A stretch of DNA of 25,135 nt. Source: an uncultured Collinsella sp. Its GTDB lineage: Bacteria > Actinomycetota > Coriobacteriia > Coriobacteriales > Coriobacteriaceae. Below the pieces are notes generated by a model. The model was not told the origin of the DNA, searched no databases, and saw nothing but the letters and a program-made list of their open reading frames with translations. Where the stretch lies: assembly GCA_900552705.1 (NCBI GenBank), contig USAX01000012.1, positions 1-25,135 on the forward strand. The letters are read 5' to 3'. The position numbers and the translations under genes were made by a program. Below, piece by piece: positions 1 to 6,326 of the stretch; position 1 is the first letter of the stretch, and each line of letters starts with the position of its first letter.

Positions 1-558
1 CGGCAGGTTGTCGGCCAAAGCGCCGGCCATAATGTCAGCCGCCTCGCAGGGCTCGACCATATCTCGACGGTCCAAACCGCGCGCATAGGCGCACAAAAGT
101 TCAAACACGCGAGCCTCGGCGTCGCTTTTGGGCTTGGGCTTGCAAACGTTGTCGCAGCAACGCTCGGTGCCTGTCCCTGCCACACCCGGCAGCACATCGC
201 GAGCCATACGCGCGAGCATACGCACCGTGCCCTGGCTGCGCGAAAGCGGCTGCAGGTCGGCGTCGTCGAGGCGCGCTACCATGTCCGAAAACAGCATCTG
301 GCGCTGCAGGTTGTCGACGAAACCGCGCCCGTCGCCCAAAAGCTCCCAAAGCGAGCGAAGCCACGATGTAGGCGTCTTGTAGTCAATACCCAGCGAAACG
401 CCGGCTTCCGCCGCATCATGACGGCACAGGTCGAGCTCGGCAAACGTTGGCGCCAGCAGCACGGCACGCCCGTGGCGGGCAATAAGGTCGGCAAGCAGCG
501 CCGCCTCGGCATCGCTCAAATCCGCGCCGGCGTTGGTGGTATAGATTCGAACAGGCAT
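1..558 (-). CDS. Partial gene, N-terminal 186 residues; possible AddB-like PD-(D/E)XK nuclease
   Basis: An open frame runs without a stop from an ATG at 558 to the left edge of the window, so the C-terminal part is missing. The start is supported by a GGAGG four bases upstream. The visible protein begins MPVRIYTTNAGADLSDAEAA and has a hydrophobic strand (RAVLLAPTFAEL) followed by a segment with WLRSLWELLGDGRGF. This pattern resembles the N-terminal, inactivated helicase-like region of AddB/RexB-type recombination nucleases of actinobacteria. The nuclease domain, if present, lies outside the window, so the family call rests on a weak resemblance only. Alternatives are another DNA-repair protein or a lineage-specific hypothetical. 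No signal peptide or membrane segment is seen. Its promoter would lie in 559-640, where I see no clear sigma-70 boxes. Confidence 0.6.
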   Translation of the reverse strand, partial: MPVRIYTTNAGADLSDAEAALLADLIARHGRAVLLAPTFAELDLCRHDAAEAGVSLGIDYKTPTSWLRSLWELLGDGRGFVDNLQRQMLFSDMVARLDDADLQPLSRSQGTVRMLARMARDVLPGVAGTGTERCCDNVCKPKPKSDAEARVFELLCAYARGLDRRDMVEPCEAADIMAGALADNLP

Positions 559-640
559 GGTCCTCCACTCAAACCGTTCGCAATATTCAATGCTTCCATC
601 CTACCCGCCCGCGCGGACAGATTTGCCCCACGCCAACAGA

Positions 641-726
641 TTTGACCCCTTGGAGACGGAGGAAAATGGATCACCGAGGAGGTCAGTCTAACCCAGTGAT
701 CCGTTTTCCTCCGTCCCCAAAGGATC
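641..726. repeat. Inverted pair of the 30-bp intergenic repeat (long hairpin)
   Basis: Left arm 641-674 and right arm 696-726 are near-perfect reverse complements separated by about 21 bases. Each arm is one copy of a unit with GATCC-type ends around the core GACGGAGGAAAA. The left copy has drifted (ATGG instead of ACGG, and a GACCCC end). The pair sits between the partial gene at the left edge and the terminator of yerC. The same unit recurs at 13043, 13440, 19796 and 19829. It has no coding potential that I can support. Confidence 0.85.
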
Positions 727-752
727 AAAAAACCGCCCCCGAAGGGACGGTT
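727..752 (-). terminator. Rho-independent terminator of yerC
   Basis: Read on the minus strand, ACCGTCCC, a TTCG tetraloop and GGGGCGGT are followed directly by a run of six T. It begins 28 bases after the yerC stop codon, the expected place for its terminator. The tetraloop and uninterrupted T run make this a strong call. Confidence 0.9.
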
Positions 753-779
753 CTGCGCAATTCGTTTGTTGCCGCTGGC

Positions 780-1079
780 CTACTCGCCATCCTCCAGCTT
801 GATGAGGATCTTGCGATAGCCGCCGTACTCGCCGTTGAGTGCCTTGGACACGCGGCTCACCGTAGTGGACGAAGCGCCGGTGCGGGCCTGAACCTCAACA
901 TAAGGCTCGCCCTCATCCAGATAACGCGCAACCTGCAGACGTTGCGAAAGATCGCAGATCTCGCGCGGCGTGCAGATATCGGTCAAAAACGCCTGGATAT
1001 CCTTCTCGTCATCCAAAAGACTAAATGCGTGGACCAGCTGCTTGACATCAGGCTTGTCAAACATGTTCTCGATATTCAT
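780..1079 (-). CDS. yerC: YerC/YecD family TrpR-like DNA-binding protein
   Basis: The 99-residue protein matches the TrpR-superfamily YerC/YecD group in length and layout. It is a small all-helical protein with the conserved stretch ICTPREICDLSQRLQVARYL (residues 35-54) and a helix-turn-helix near VQARTGASSTTVSRVSKAL (about 63-81), including the TGAS.TTVSRV recognition helix typical of TrpR-like proteins. It lacks evidence of tryptophan binding, and its regulon in this family is largely unknown. The start ATG at 1079 is preceded by a weak GGTGA. It is monocistronic, with a strong terminator just downstream and a long leader of about 100 bases if the extended -10 at 1185-1193 is used. Confidence 0.9.
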   Translation of the reverse strand: MNIENMFDKPDVKQLVHAFSLLDDEKDIQAFLTDICTPREICDLSQRLQVARYLDEGEPYVEVQARTGASSTTVSRVSKALNGEYGGYRKILIKLEDGE

Positions 1080-1184
1080 CGATCACCGCCAAACCCGCCA
1101 AAAGGCATCGAAGTTGATACTGACATCGGGCATCGTTCGCCCGTTCTATGCAATAAAACAATGCATGGGGCATTTGCCCGTAGC

Positions 1185-1193
1185 AGTGTAGCA
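1185..1193 (-). promoter_or_regulatory. Possible extended -10 promoter for yerC
   Basis: On the minus strand the sequence TGC-TACACT forms an extended -10 (TGn plus TACACT). No good -35 lies 17 bases upstream; a TTGTCG is 19 bases away. It would give a leader of about 100 bases that includes a TGCAAT/AATGCA dyad at 1149-1165. Confidence 0.35.
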
Positions 1194-1403
1194 CACCACT
1201 AAACTAAAGCGACAAGACTCTCTGTCAGCGGCACGTTTTTCAGGACGAACGCCGCTTAGAAACCGAATGCGCACGTAAGCTCCACGAATATTTGAGACAA
1301 TGGGCGCCCAAACACCGCGGCGCGCCCGCGCAACCATCCAAGTCGCCGCCGCAAGCCGCTTCACGCGACGCCAGCAACCCCGGAGCAAGAAAGGATTCAC
1401 GCC
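1194..1403. other. Intergenic region between yerC and the holin-like gene
   Basis: This divergent spacer holds the upstream sequences of both flanking genes. Apart from the candidate yerC promoter at its left edge and the AAGAAAGGA ribosome binding site just before 1404, I see no gene, strong hairpin or repeat in it. A GACAAT near 1293 could be a -10 for the rightward gene but has no convincing -35. Confidence 0.4.
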
Positions 1404-1769
1404 ATGCGCTTTATGCTTAACTGGCTCTTCACCTCGATCGCCATCGCGATCGCCACGTTCCTCGTCCCCGGTATCCAACCCTTCGGCTTTGCCGAGGCCT
1501 GGGTCTGCTTTGCCTTTGTGGGACTGTTCCTCAACATCGTCGATTCGTTCGTCAAACCGTTCCTCACGGTCATCTCGCTGCCGCTCACGATCATTACGCT
1601 CGGCATTTTCCAGCTCGTGCTCAACAGCTTTATGCTGGAGCTCGCGAGCTACCTGTCGGTCAACCTGTTGGGTGTCGGCATCTCCATCGCCGGCTTTGGC
1701 TCGGCCTTTATGGGCAGCATCCTAGTGTCCATCATGCGCAGTATCCTCGATAGTATTGCCGAAGAGTAG
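1404..1769 (+). CDS. Phage holin family protein (four-helix small membrane protein)
   Basis: The 121-residue protein has four hydrophobic segments (roughly residues 4-23, 28-48, 54-80 and 88-112) and the family-typical pattern NIVDSFVKPFLTVISLPLTI followed by TLGIFQLVLNSFMLELASYL. These match the phage_holin_4_2 (YvlD-like) family of chromosomal four-helix membrane proteins. The name is historical: members are usually bacterial housekeeping or stress membrane proteins and not lysis proteins, and there is no phage gene nearby. The start ATG follows AAGAAAGGA at suitable spacing. It appears monocistronic, closed by the hairpin at 1806-1835. Its function here is unknown. Confidence 0.85.
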   Translation: MRFMLNWLFTSIAIAIATFLVPGIQPFGFAEAWVCFAFVGLFLNIVDSFVKPFLTVISLPLTIITLGIFQLVLNSFMLELASYLSVNLLGVGISIAGFGSAFMGSILVSIMRSILDSIAEE

Positions 1770-1805
1770 AACGCCCCCGACACACAAACGCATCGGACCA
1801 AATCA

Positions 1806-1842
1806 AAGGCCGCCCATCGCAAAATGGGCGGCCTTCTTATTT
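1806..1842. terminator. Bidirectional terminator between convergent genes
   Basis: A perfect 12-bp stem (AAGGCCGCCCAT with ATGGGCGGCCTT, six-base loop) is followed by CTTATTT on the plus strand and by a short T-rich tract on the minus strand. It lies between the rightward holin-like gene and the leftward Rrf2 gene and can serve both. Confidence 0.85.
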
Positions 1843-1904
1843 GCCAAGTCTCAGAGGGCAAGAAAATCTACCATTTCCACCCCATCCCAACATGGCAGGT
1901 GGGG

Positions 1905-2333
1905 TTAGATGACGTAGTCGTAGCCATGGTTGGGAGCGACAAGTTGATCGAGCGTCACGCCGTCGAGGTAGTCGTTGATGAGCTTGTCCAGGTTCTTCCA
2001 CACGTCGAGCGTGGGGCACTCATCAGCTCGCGAGCAACCCTTGCAGTCGCCATCCAGGCAGGCGACCGGCGCTAGACTGCCCTCGGTCAGGCGCAAGATC
2101 TCGCCCACCGTGTACTGCTCGGGCGGGCGCGTGAGCACATAGCCGCCACCCTTGCCGCGCATGCCCGAGAGCATGTTGGCGCGCACGAGCGTCGCCAGAA
2201 TATTCTCGAGGTACTTCTCCGAAATACCCTGACGCGCCGCAATCTCTTTAAGCGGGATACGGCCTGTCGCCTGGTGCTCGGCCAAGTCGACCATAACGCG
2301 CAGGGCGTACCTGCCCTTAGTAGAAACCAACAT
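1905..2333 (-). CDS. Rrf2 family transcriptional regulator with Fe-S-type cysteines (IscR/CymR-like)
   Basis: The 142-residue protein has the Rrf2 winged-helix pattern: MLVSTKGRYALRVMVDLA at the start, a recognition region GISEKYLENILATLVRA (36-52) and the wing MRGKGGGYVLTRP (58-70). Four cysteines (C92, C97, C100, C106) lie where IscR ligates its [2Fe-2S] cluster, so a cluster or a cysteine-based switch is likely, in contrast to cysteine-free CymR. It is divergent from cysK with a 253-bp shared spacer, which suggests control of cysteine or Fe-S metabolism. The start ATG at 2333 has an AAAGG about ten bases upstream. A -10 TAGAAT at 2370-2375 with a poor -35 could drive it. Which ligand it senses is not visible. 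Confidence 0.88.
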   Translation of the reverse strand: MLVSTKGRYALRVMVDLAEHQATGRIPLKEIAARQGISEKYLENILATLVRANMLSGMRGKGGGYVLTRPPEQYTVGEILRLTEGSLAPVACLDGDCKGCSRADECPTLDVWKNLDKLINDYLDGVTLDQLVAPNHGYDYVI

Positions 2334-2428
2334 ATATAGTGCTGCCTTTCGGTCTTTTAGTCCGTTGAAATTCTAGCCGAAAAATTGGCTTTGAAAATAC
2401 CCGTTCCGGTCAAGATGGTTAATCAACT

Positions 2429-2479
2429 TGCAATAATCTCCTATTTCCTATTGCATTACTAGGCTTTGGTGTCTACTAT
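2429..2479 (+). promoter_or_regulatory. cysK promoter with overlapping inverted-repeat operator
   Basis: TTGCAT (2451-2456) and TACTAT (2474-2479) are separated by exactly 17 bases, a good sigma-70 promoter pointing to cysK. The inverted repeat TGCAATA (2429-2435) and TATTGCA (2449-2455), spacer 13, overlaps the -35. It is the likeliest operator for the divergently encoded Rrf2 regulator; that assignment is inference. Confidence 0.6.
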
Positions 2480-2488
2480 GCTTCCCAA

Positions 2489-2586
2489 CAGCTAAACGAA
2501 CAACCTATAAGGTTTATGGGTTTAGCTGCTAGACGCACCGTAAAACCACACGGTATCCAGTCATTTGAACGCTTTGGAGGTTCATC
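2489..2586 (+). promoter_or_regulatory. Structured 5' leader of cysK
   Basis: A perfect 9-bp pair, CAGCTAAAC (2489-2497) with GTTTAGCTG (2520-2528), encloses a smaller AACCT/AGGTT hairpin. A second weak pair, ACCGT/ACGGT, follows near 2537-2553, and then GGAGG (2576-2580) six bases before the cysK start. There is no T run and no match I recognise to a known riboswitch or T-box. It may be a stability element or part of a second operator. Confidence 0.45.
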
Positions 2587-3525
2587 ATGAGCAAGGTTTA
2601 CACGTCCATCGATCAGCTTATCGGCCACACCCCGCTCCTGGAGCTCACCCACTTTGAGGCCGATGAGGACCTCAAGGCCCGCGTGCTCGTCAAGCTGGAA
2701 TACTTCAACCCCGCCGGGTCCGTTAAAGACCGCGTCGCCAAGAACATGATTGACGAGGCCGAGAAGGCCGGCAAGCTCGTGCGCGGCGGTGACTACACCA
2801 TCATCGAGCCCACGAGCGGCAACACCGGCGTCGGCATCGCCTCGGTGGCGGCGGCTCGCGGCTACAAGGTGATCATCACCATGCCCGAGACCATGTCCGT
2901 CGAGCGCCGCAAGCTGATGCAGGCATACGGTGCGCAGCTCGTGCTCACCGACGGCTCCAAGGGCATGAAGGGCGCTATCGCCAAGGCCGAGGAGCTGCAG
3001 AAGGAGACCCCCAACAGCATACTCGCCGGCCAGTTTGTGAACCCCGCGAACCCGGCCATCCACAAGGCCACGACCGGCCCCGAGATCTGGGATGACACCG
3101 ACGGCCAGGTCGACATCTTCGTCGCTGGCGTTGGCACCGGCGGCACCGTGACCGGCGTGGGCGAGTTCCTCAAGGAGCAGAACCCCGAGATTAAGGTCGT
3201 CGCCGTCGAGCCCGCCACCTCCCCGGTGCTCTCCAAGGGCCAGGCAGGCCCGCACAAGATCCAGGGTATCGGCGCCGGCTTTGTGCCCGACGTCCTCGAC
3301 ACCCAGGTCTACGACGAGATCATCCCCGTCGAGAACGAGGACGCCTTTGCCACCGGCCGCGCCGTGGGCCACAAGGAGGGCGTGCTCGTGGGCATTTCGT
3401 CCGGCGCCGCCGTGTGGGCCGCGCTGCAGCTGGCCAAGCGCCCCGAGAACGAGGGTAAGACCATCGTGGCCCTGCTTGCCGACACCGGCGAGCGCTACCT
3501 GTCCACGGCACTGTTCCAGGACTAG
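2587..3525 (+). CDS. cysK: Cysteine synthase A (O-acetylserine sulfhydrylase)
   Basis: This PLP enzyme makes L-cysteine from O-acetylserine and sulfide in the cytoplasm. The 312 residues fit the CysK length. The PLP lysine is K47 in NPAGSVKDR, the substrate loop TSGNTG is at residues 76-81, the phosphate-binding loop is GVGTGGTVTGVG, and the C-terminal GISSGAA and LLADTGERYLST are typical of CysK and not of cystathionine beta-synthase. The start ATG follows GGAGG by six bases. It is divergent from the Rrf2 gene and followed by mnmA, which consumes cysteine-derived sulfur. A palindrome (CTCGTTC/GAACGAG, 3530-3546) starts a few bases after the stop codon but has no T run. Confidence 0.95.
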   Translation: MSKVYTSIDQLIGHTPLLELTHFEADEDLKARVLVKLEYFNPAGSVKDRVAKNMIDEAEKAGKLVRGGDYTIIEPTSGNTGVGIASVAAARGYKVIITMPETMSVERRKLMQAYGAQLVLTDGSKGMKGAIAKAEELQKETPNSILAGQFVNPANPAIHKATTGPEIWDDTDGQVDIFVAGVGTGGTVTGVGEFLKEQNPEIKVVAVEPATSPVLSKGQAGPHKIQGIGAGFVPDVLDTQVYDEIIPVENEDAFATGRAVGHKEGVLVGISSGAAVWAALQLAKRPENEGKTIVALLADTGERYLSTALFQD

Positions 3526-3529
3526 AGCT

Positions 3530-3546
3530 CTCGTTCTTAGAACGAG
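3530..3546. repeat. Short perfect palindrome after cysK
   Basis: CTCGTTC, a three-base TTA loop and GAACGAG form a perfect 7-bp hairpin a few bases after the cysK stop. No T tract follows, so it is unlikely to terminate on its own. It may protect the 3' end or bind a regulator. Confidence 0.4.
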
Positions 3547-3627
3547 TCCAAGGCACGCCGGTCTCCCCTCTCTTCTGGCAGCCTGAGCTCATCCCAACAG
3601 GGTGTCCCACAGGACGCCCGAACTTGC

Positions 3628-3676
3628 TACAATGTCTGCGGCGCGGAACCAGCCTCCCGCGCCGCTTTTCTTTTTT
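3628..3676 (+). terminator. cysK terminator interleaved with the mnmA promoter
   Basis: A 9-bp G/C stem (GCGGCGCGG at 3638-3646, CCGCGCCGC at 3657-3665) is followed by TTTTCTTTTTT, a textbook intrinsic terminator about 110 bases after cysK. Five bases before the stem lies TACAAT (3628-3633), a good -10 for mnmA. A transcript starting there would begin at or inside the left arm of the stem and so escape termination, while read-through from cysK would be stopped. The -35 is poor. Confidence 0.65.
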
Positions 3677-3705
3677 GGCCACATGCCACCAAGGAGAACC
3701 TCCCC

Positions 3706-4806
3706 ATGCACAACAAGCGCGTGCTCGTCGCCATGAGCGGCGGCGTCGATTCCAGCGTGACCGCGTATCTGCTCAAAAGTCAGGGTTACGAATGTGTCGG
3801 TGCCACCATGCGCCTCACCTGCCCCGCGCCCGATCCCACCACGGGCATGAGTAAGGTCGACCGCGACATCGCCGATGCAAAGGCCGTCGCCGAGCGCCTG
3901 GGGATACCCCATCACGTGCTCGACTTGCAGCAAACCTTCGACCGCAACGTTGTCGAGCGTTTTATGAACGCCTACCAGGAGGGGCTGACGCCCAATCCGT
4001 GTATCATCTGCAACCGCCATATTAAGTTTGGCGCGTTGCTGGATGCGGCGCTGGATATGGGCTGCGACTACATCGCCACAGGCCACTATGCCAAAACGAG
4101 CCAGGCGCCCGACGGCACCTGGCAGCTGCATCGCGGCGAGGACCCCAAAAAGGACCAGAGTTACTTTTTGTATTCGCTTACGCAGGAGCGCCTGGCGCGC
4201 ACGATTTTTCCACTGGCAGGGCTGGACAAAGAGTGCGATGTGCGCCGCATTGCCGCCGAGCAGGGCTTCATCAACGCCAAGAAGGCCGAGAGCGAGGATA
4301 TCTGCTTTATTCCAGACGGTGACTACGCGGGCTATATCGAGCGCCGCTGCGGACATGCCGCTGCACCGGGCAACATCGTATGGCGCGACGGCAGCGTGGT
4401 CGGGCGCCACAACGGCGCGCTGCGCTACACCATCGGCCAGCGCAAGGGCTTGGGCGTCGCGATGGCGCATCCCGTGTACGTAACGGGTGTCGACGCCGTC
4501 AACAACACCGTGCATCTGGGCGAGGCAGAGGACCTGACGGCCACGGCGCTCACGGCCAACGACTGGATATGGAGCGCCCCTGCCGACCGTATGGAGGCCG
4601 AGCTGGATGCCGGCGGCATTCGCGTGGGCGCCAAGTACCGCTACCGACAGAAAGACCAGACAGCGACCCTTACACGTGGCGCCGACGGACAAATGCTGCT
4701 GACTTTTGACGAACCGCAGCGAGCCATCGCCCCCGGCCAGGCCGTCGTTATATACCGCGGCGACATCGTCCTGGGCGGCGGCACCGTGACCGGCGCGCTT
4801 AAGTAG
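3706..4806 (+). CDS. mnmA: tRNA-specific 2-thiouridylase MnmA
   Basis: MnmA activates U34 of Lys, Glu and Gln tRNAs with ATP and inserts sulfur at C2. The 366-residue length is normal. The PP-loop SGGVDSS is at residues 11-17, the first active-site cysteine C102 lies in NPCIICN (99-105 region) and the second, C200, in ESEDICFIPDGDY. C99 gives a CxxC form; in E. coli the first position is aspartate, and the three-cysteine form has been linked to Fe-S-dependent thiolation, which I cannot test here. The C-terminal barrel includes RDGSVVGRHNGALRYTIGQRKGLGVA. The ATG is preceded by AAGGAG. The gene ends only 8 bp from the convergent kinase gene, and no terminator is visible there. Confidence 0.95.
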   Translation: MHNKRVLVAMSGGVDSSVTAYLLKSQGYECVGATMRLTCPAPDPTTGMSKVDRDIADAKAVAERLGIPHHVLDLQQTFDRNVVERFMNAYQEGLTPNPCIICNRHIKFGALLDAALDMGCDYIATGHYAKTSQAPDGTWQLHRGEDPKKDQSYFLYSLTQERLARTIFPLAGLDKECDVRRIAAEQGFINAKKAESEDICFIPDGDYAGYIERRCGHAAAPGNIVWRDGSVVGRHNGALRYTIGQRKGLGVAMAHPVYVTGVDAVNNTVHLGEAEDLTATALTANDWIWSAPADRMEAELDAGGIRVGAKYRYRQKDQTATLTRGADGQMLLTFDEPQRAIAPGQAVVIYRGDIVLGGGTVTGALK

Positions 4807-4814
4807 CCGCGGGT

Positions 4815-6188
4815 TTATCGCTGCACGTGTCGAAGTACCTCAACAGCGGCACCAACCTCGATTACTCGACGCTCGAGGCCGCAGCGGATGGCCTCGAGCC
4901 GACCCTCCGCCGTGGCCCATTTGCTCTGCGAAAGAATCTCGATCGCCTCATCAACAAATCCGTTGAGCCGCAATGAATCGAACCAATCGAGCGAGTCCGC
5001 AAGCGCCAGCTGGACGGAAGGGTCGGGCCCAAACGGCTTAGCGGAAAACCCAAACTCCCCAGCTGCGAGCACGGCAGTTGGTACGTTGTACCACAGGCAG
5101 TTGCCGCTATCGAACAGCGGAGCAGGTTTTATCTCCAGGGTGTCGACATTACGGATGATGCCGAAGTTTCGCCAATGGCGGTCGCTGTTGGCCAAAAGGG
5201 CATCGCAGACAATCATCTGCGACATAGACCTTCTCACAGCGGCCTCATCGGCACCATGCTTGCCAAGGTAGCGACAGTATCGATCGTATGTCGAGTTTCC
5301 CCGCTGGCTACCAAGTGCGCCCTTAACGTAAACAGCCGGAACGTATTCCTCGCGGCCGTCAAGAAAATCCTCGCACAGGCACACGGAGCCATCGAACATG
5401 CGCTCAACCGTGTAAGGAACAAACTCCCCCTTGGGAAGCAAGCGACGATGCAGAGCCGTTGCAACCGCCTCGTTAAAGGGCCGCTGGTCGTCCATGCCGC
5501 ACCCCTTGACCAGGACGCGAACACCGTTGCGAATCATCCACGATTTAGGAAGCTCGCCCTCGGATGTGTTGTCGGGATTTTTAAGACCGATGCCCTCCAG
5601 CCAACCCGAACGCCCCTCGGGCGCAGACCGCTCAAAATCATTCTCGAAGTAATTGAGGTCTCGCCATTCGAGTCCCTCGCAATCGGCCGGCCGCAACCAA
5701 TAGCAATCCGAAAGCGACAGCCCCAGGCACTCAACCGGCACCTCGATGCCGCTGGCAATTCCCAGTTCGCGATAGCGCGAGATAAGTCCAGGGCGGGCGT
5801 CGGGCACCGACCGATGGCTCCACCATGCATTGAGCGCCCGCTTATTCACCGTTGGAGAAGCGCTCGAGCACGTGCCCAGCGGCATCCTTTGCGCATCGAG
5901 CACCTCAGCAATTTCAAAGGAGAACTCACGCGTCGGATCAAACGAGACATGCGCGACCTCATAGTCAGCCGACATCAGCGTAAATTTGCGTCCCACATCG
6001 GCTGCAGGACGGCGGCCGCGTTTGCGAACCTTTTGATAGGCGATCGCGGAATTATACTCAACCATCTTCCGTCCACCCACAGTATTGCATGCGAGCGTTC
6101 CGGTTGCCGCCAGTTGCGATATGCGAGCCTTCGTGACGCCTAGCAGGCGGGCGGCATCACCCATAGATAAGTATTCCGATGTATCCAT
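4815..6188 (-). CDS. HipA-like serine/threonine kinase fused to an N-terminal HTH domain
   Basis: The 457-residue protein has two parts. Residues 6-52 form an excisionase/MerR-type helix-turn-helix (LSMGDAARLLGVTKARISQL then GTL.CNTVGGRKMVEY), followed by a basic RKRGRRP. The C-terminal half is a HipA-type kinase: SEGELPKSWMI with LVKG (209-229, probable ATP-binding lysine K228), FNEAVATAL (238-246), the catalytic loop CDALLANSDRHWRNFG (328-343) and the metal-binding APLFDSG (356-362). Known HipA toxins phosphorylate tRNA synthetases and are paired with a separate HipB; no HipB is seen here, and the HTH may play that part. The start chosen is ATG at 6188, eleven bases after GAGG; a GTG at 6200 overlaps that site and is less likely. 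Residues 70-205 are unassigned. The protein could also be a regulator without toxicity. Confidence 0.8.
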   Translation of the reverse strand: MDTSEYLSMGDAARLLGVTKARISQLAATGTLACNTVGGRKMVEYNSAIAYQKVRKRGRRPAADVGRKFTLMSADYEVAHVSFDPTREFSFEIAEVLDAQRMPLGTCSSASPTVNKRALNAWWSHRSVPDARPGLISRYRELGIASGIEVPVECLGLSLSDCYWLRPADCEGLEWRDLNYFENDFERSAPEGRSGWLEGIGLKNPDNTSEGELPKSWMIRNGVRVLVKGCGMDDQRPFNEAVATALHRRLLPKGEFVPYTVERMFDGSVCLCEDFLDGREEYVPAVYVKGALGSQRGNSTYDRYCRYLGKHGADEAAVRRSMSQMIVCDALLANSDRHWRNFGIIRNVDTLEIKPAPLFDSGNCLWYNVPTAVLAAGEFGFSAKPFGPDPSVQLALADSLDWFDSLRLNGFVDEAIEILSQSKWATAEGRLEAIRCGLERRVIEVGAAVEVLRHVQR

Positions 6189-6218
6189 GCGCCGCATCAC
6201 CTCGTTAAGTAATCTACG

Positions 6219-6257
6219 CGTTTAGTTAACATATTACATACATCATAATACTAAACG
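6219..6257 (-). promoter_or_regulatory. Inverted-repeat operator over the HTH-kinase promoter
   Basis: CGTTTAGT (6219-6226) and ACTAAACG (6250-6257) are perfect 8-bp reverse complements, with centres 31 bp apart (about three helical turns). The AT-rich spacer contains the only promoter-like sequence before the kinase gene. It is well placed for autoregulation by the kinase's own HTH domain. The repeat is seen directly; the binding partner is inferred. Confidence 0.6.
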
Positions 6258-6265
6258 ACCTAAGG

Positions 6266-6293
6266 CGAAAAAAGGCCCGAGAAATCGGGCCTT
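6266..6293 (-). terminator. Terminator of the M42 peptidase transcript
   Basis: Read on the minus strand, AAGGCCCGA, a TTTC loop and TCGGGCCTT run into TTTTTTC. It lies 34 bases after the stop of the peptidase gene and just upstream of the kinase promoter, insulating the two. Confidence 0.9.
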
Positions 6294-6326
6294 AGCGATT
6301 GGTCAGCCGAGTCGCAAACTACTTCC

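Noticed and set aside
1404..1769. Prophage remnant suggested by the holin-family protein
   Set aside because: No other phage gene or attachment site is nearby, and this holin family is common as chromosomal membrane proteins.
2489..2586. T-box or SAM riboswitch before cysK
   Set aside because: The T-box sequence and the antiterminator/terminator pair are absent, and no SAM-riboswitch core is seen; only simple hairpins are present.
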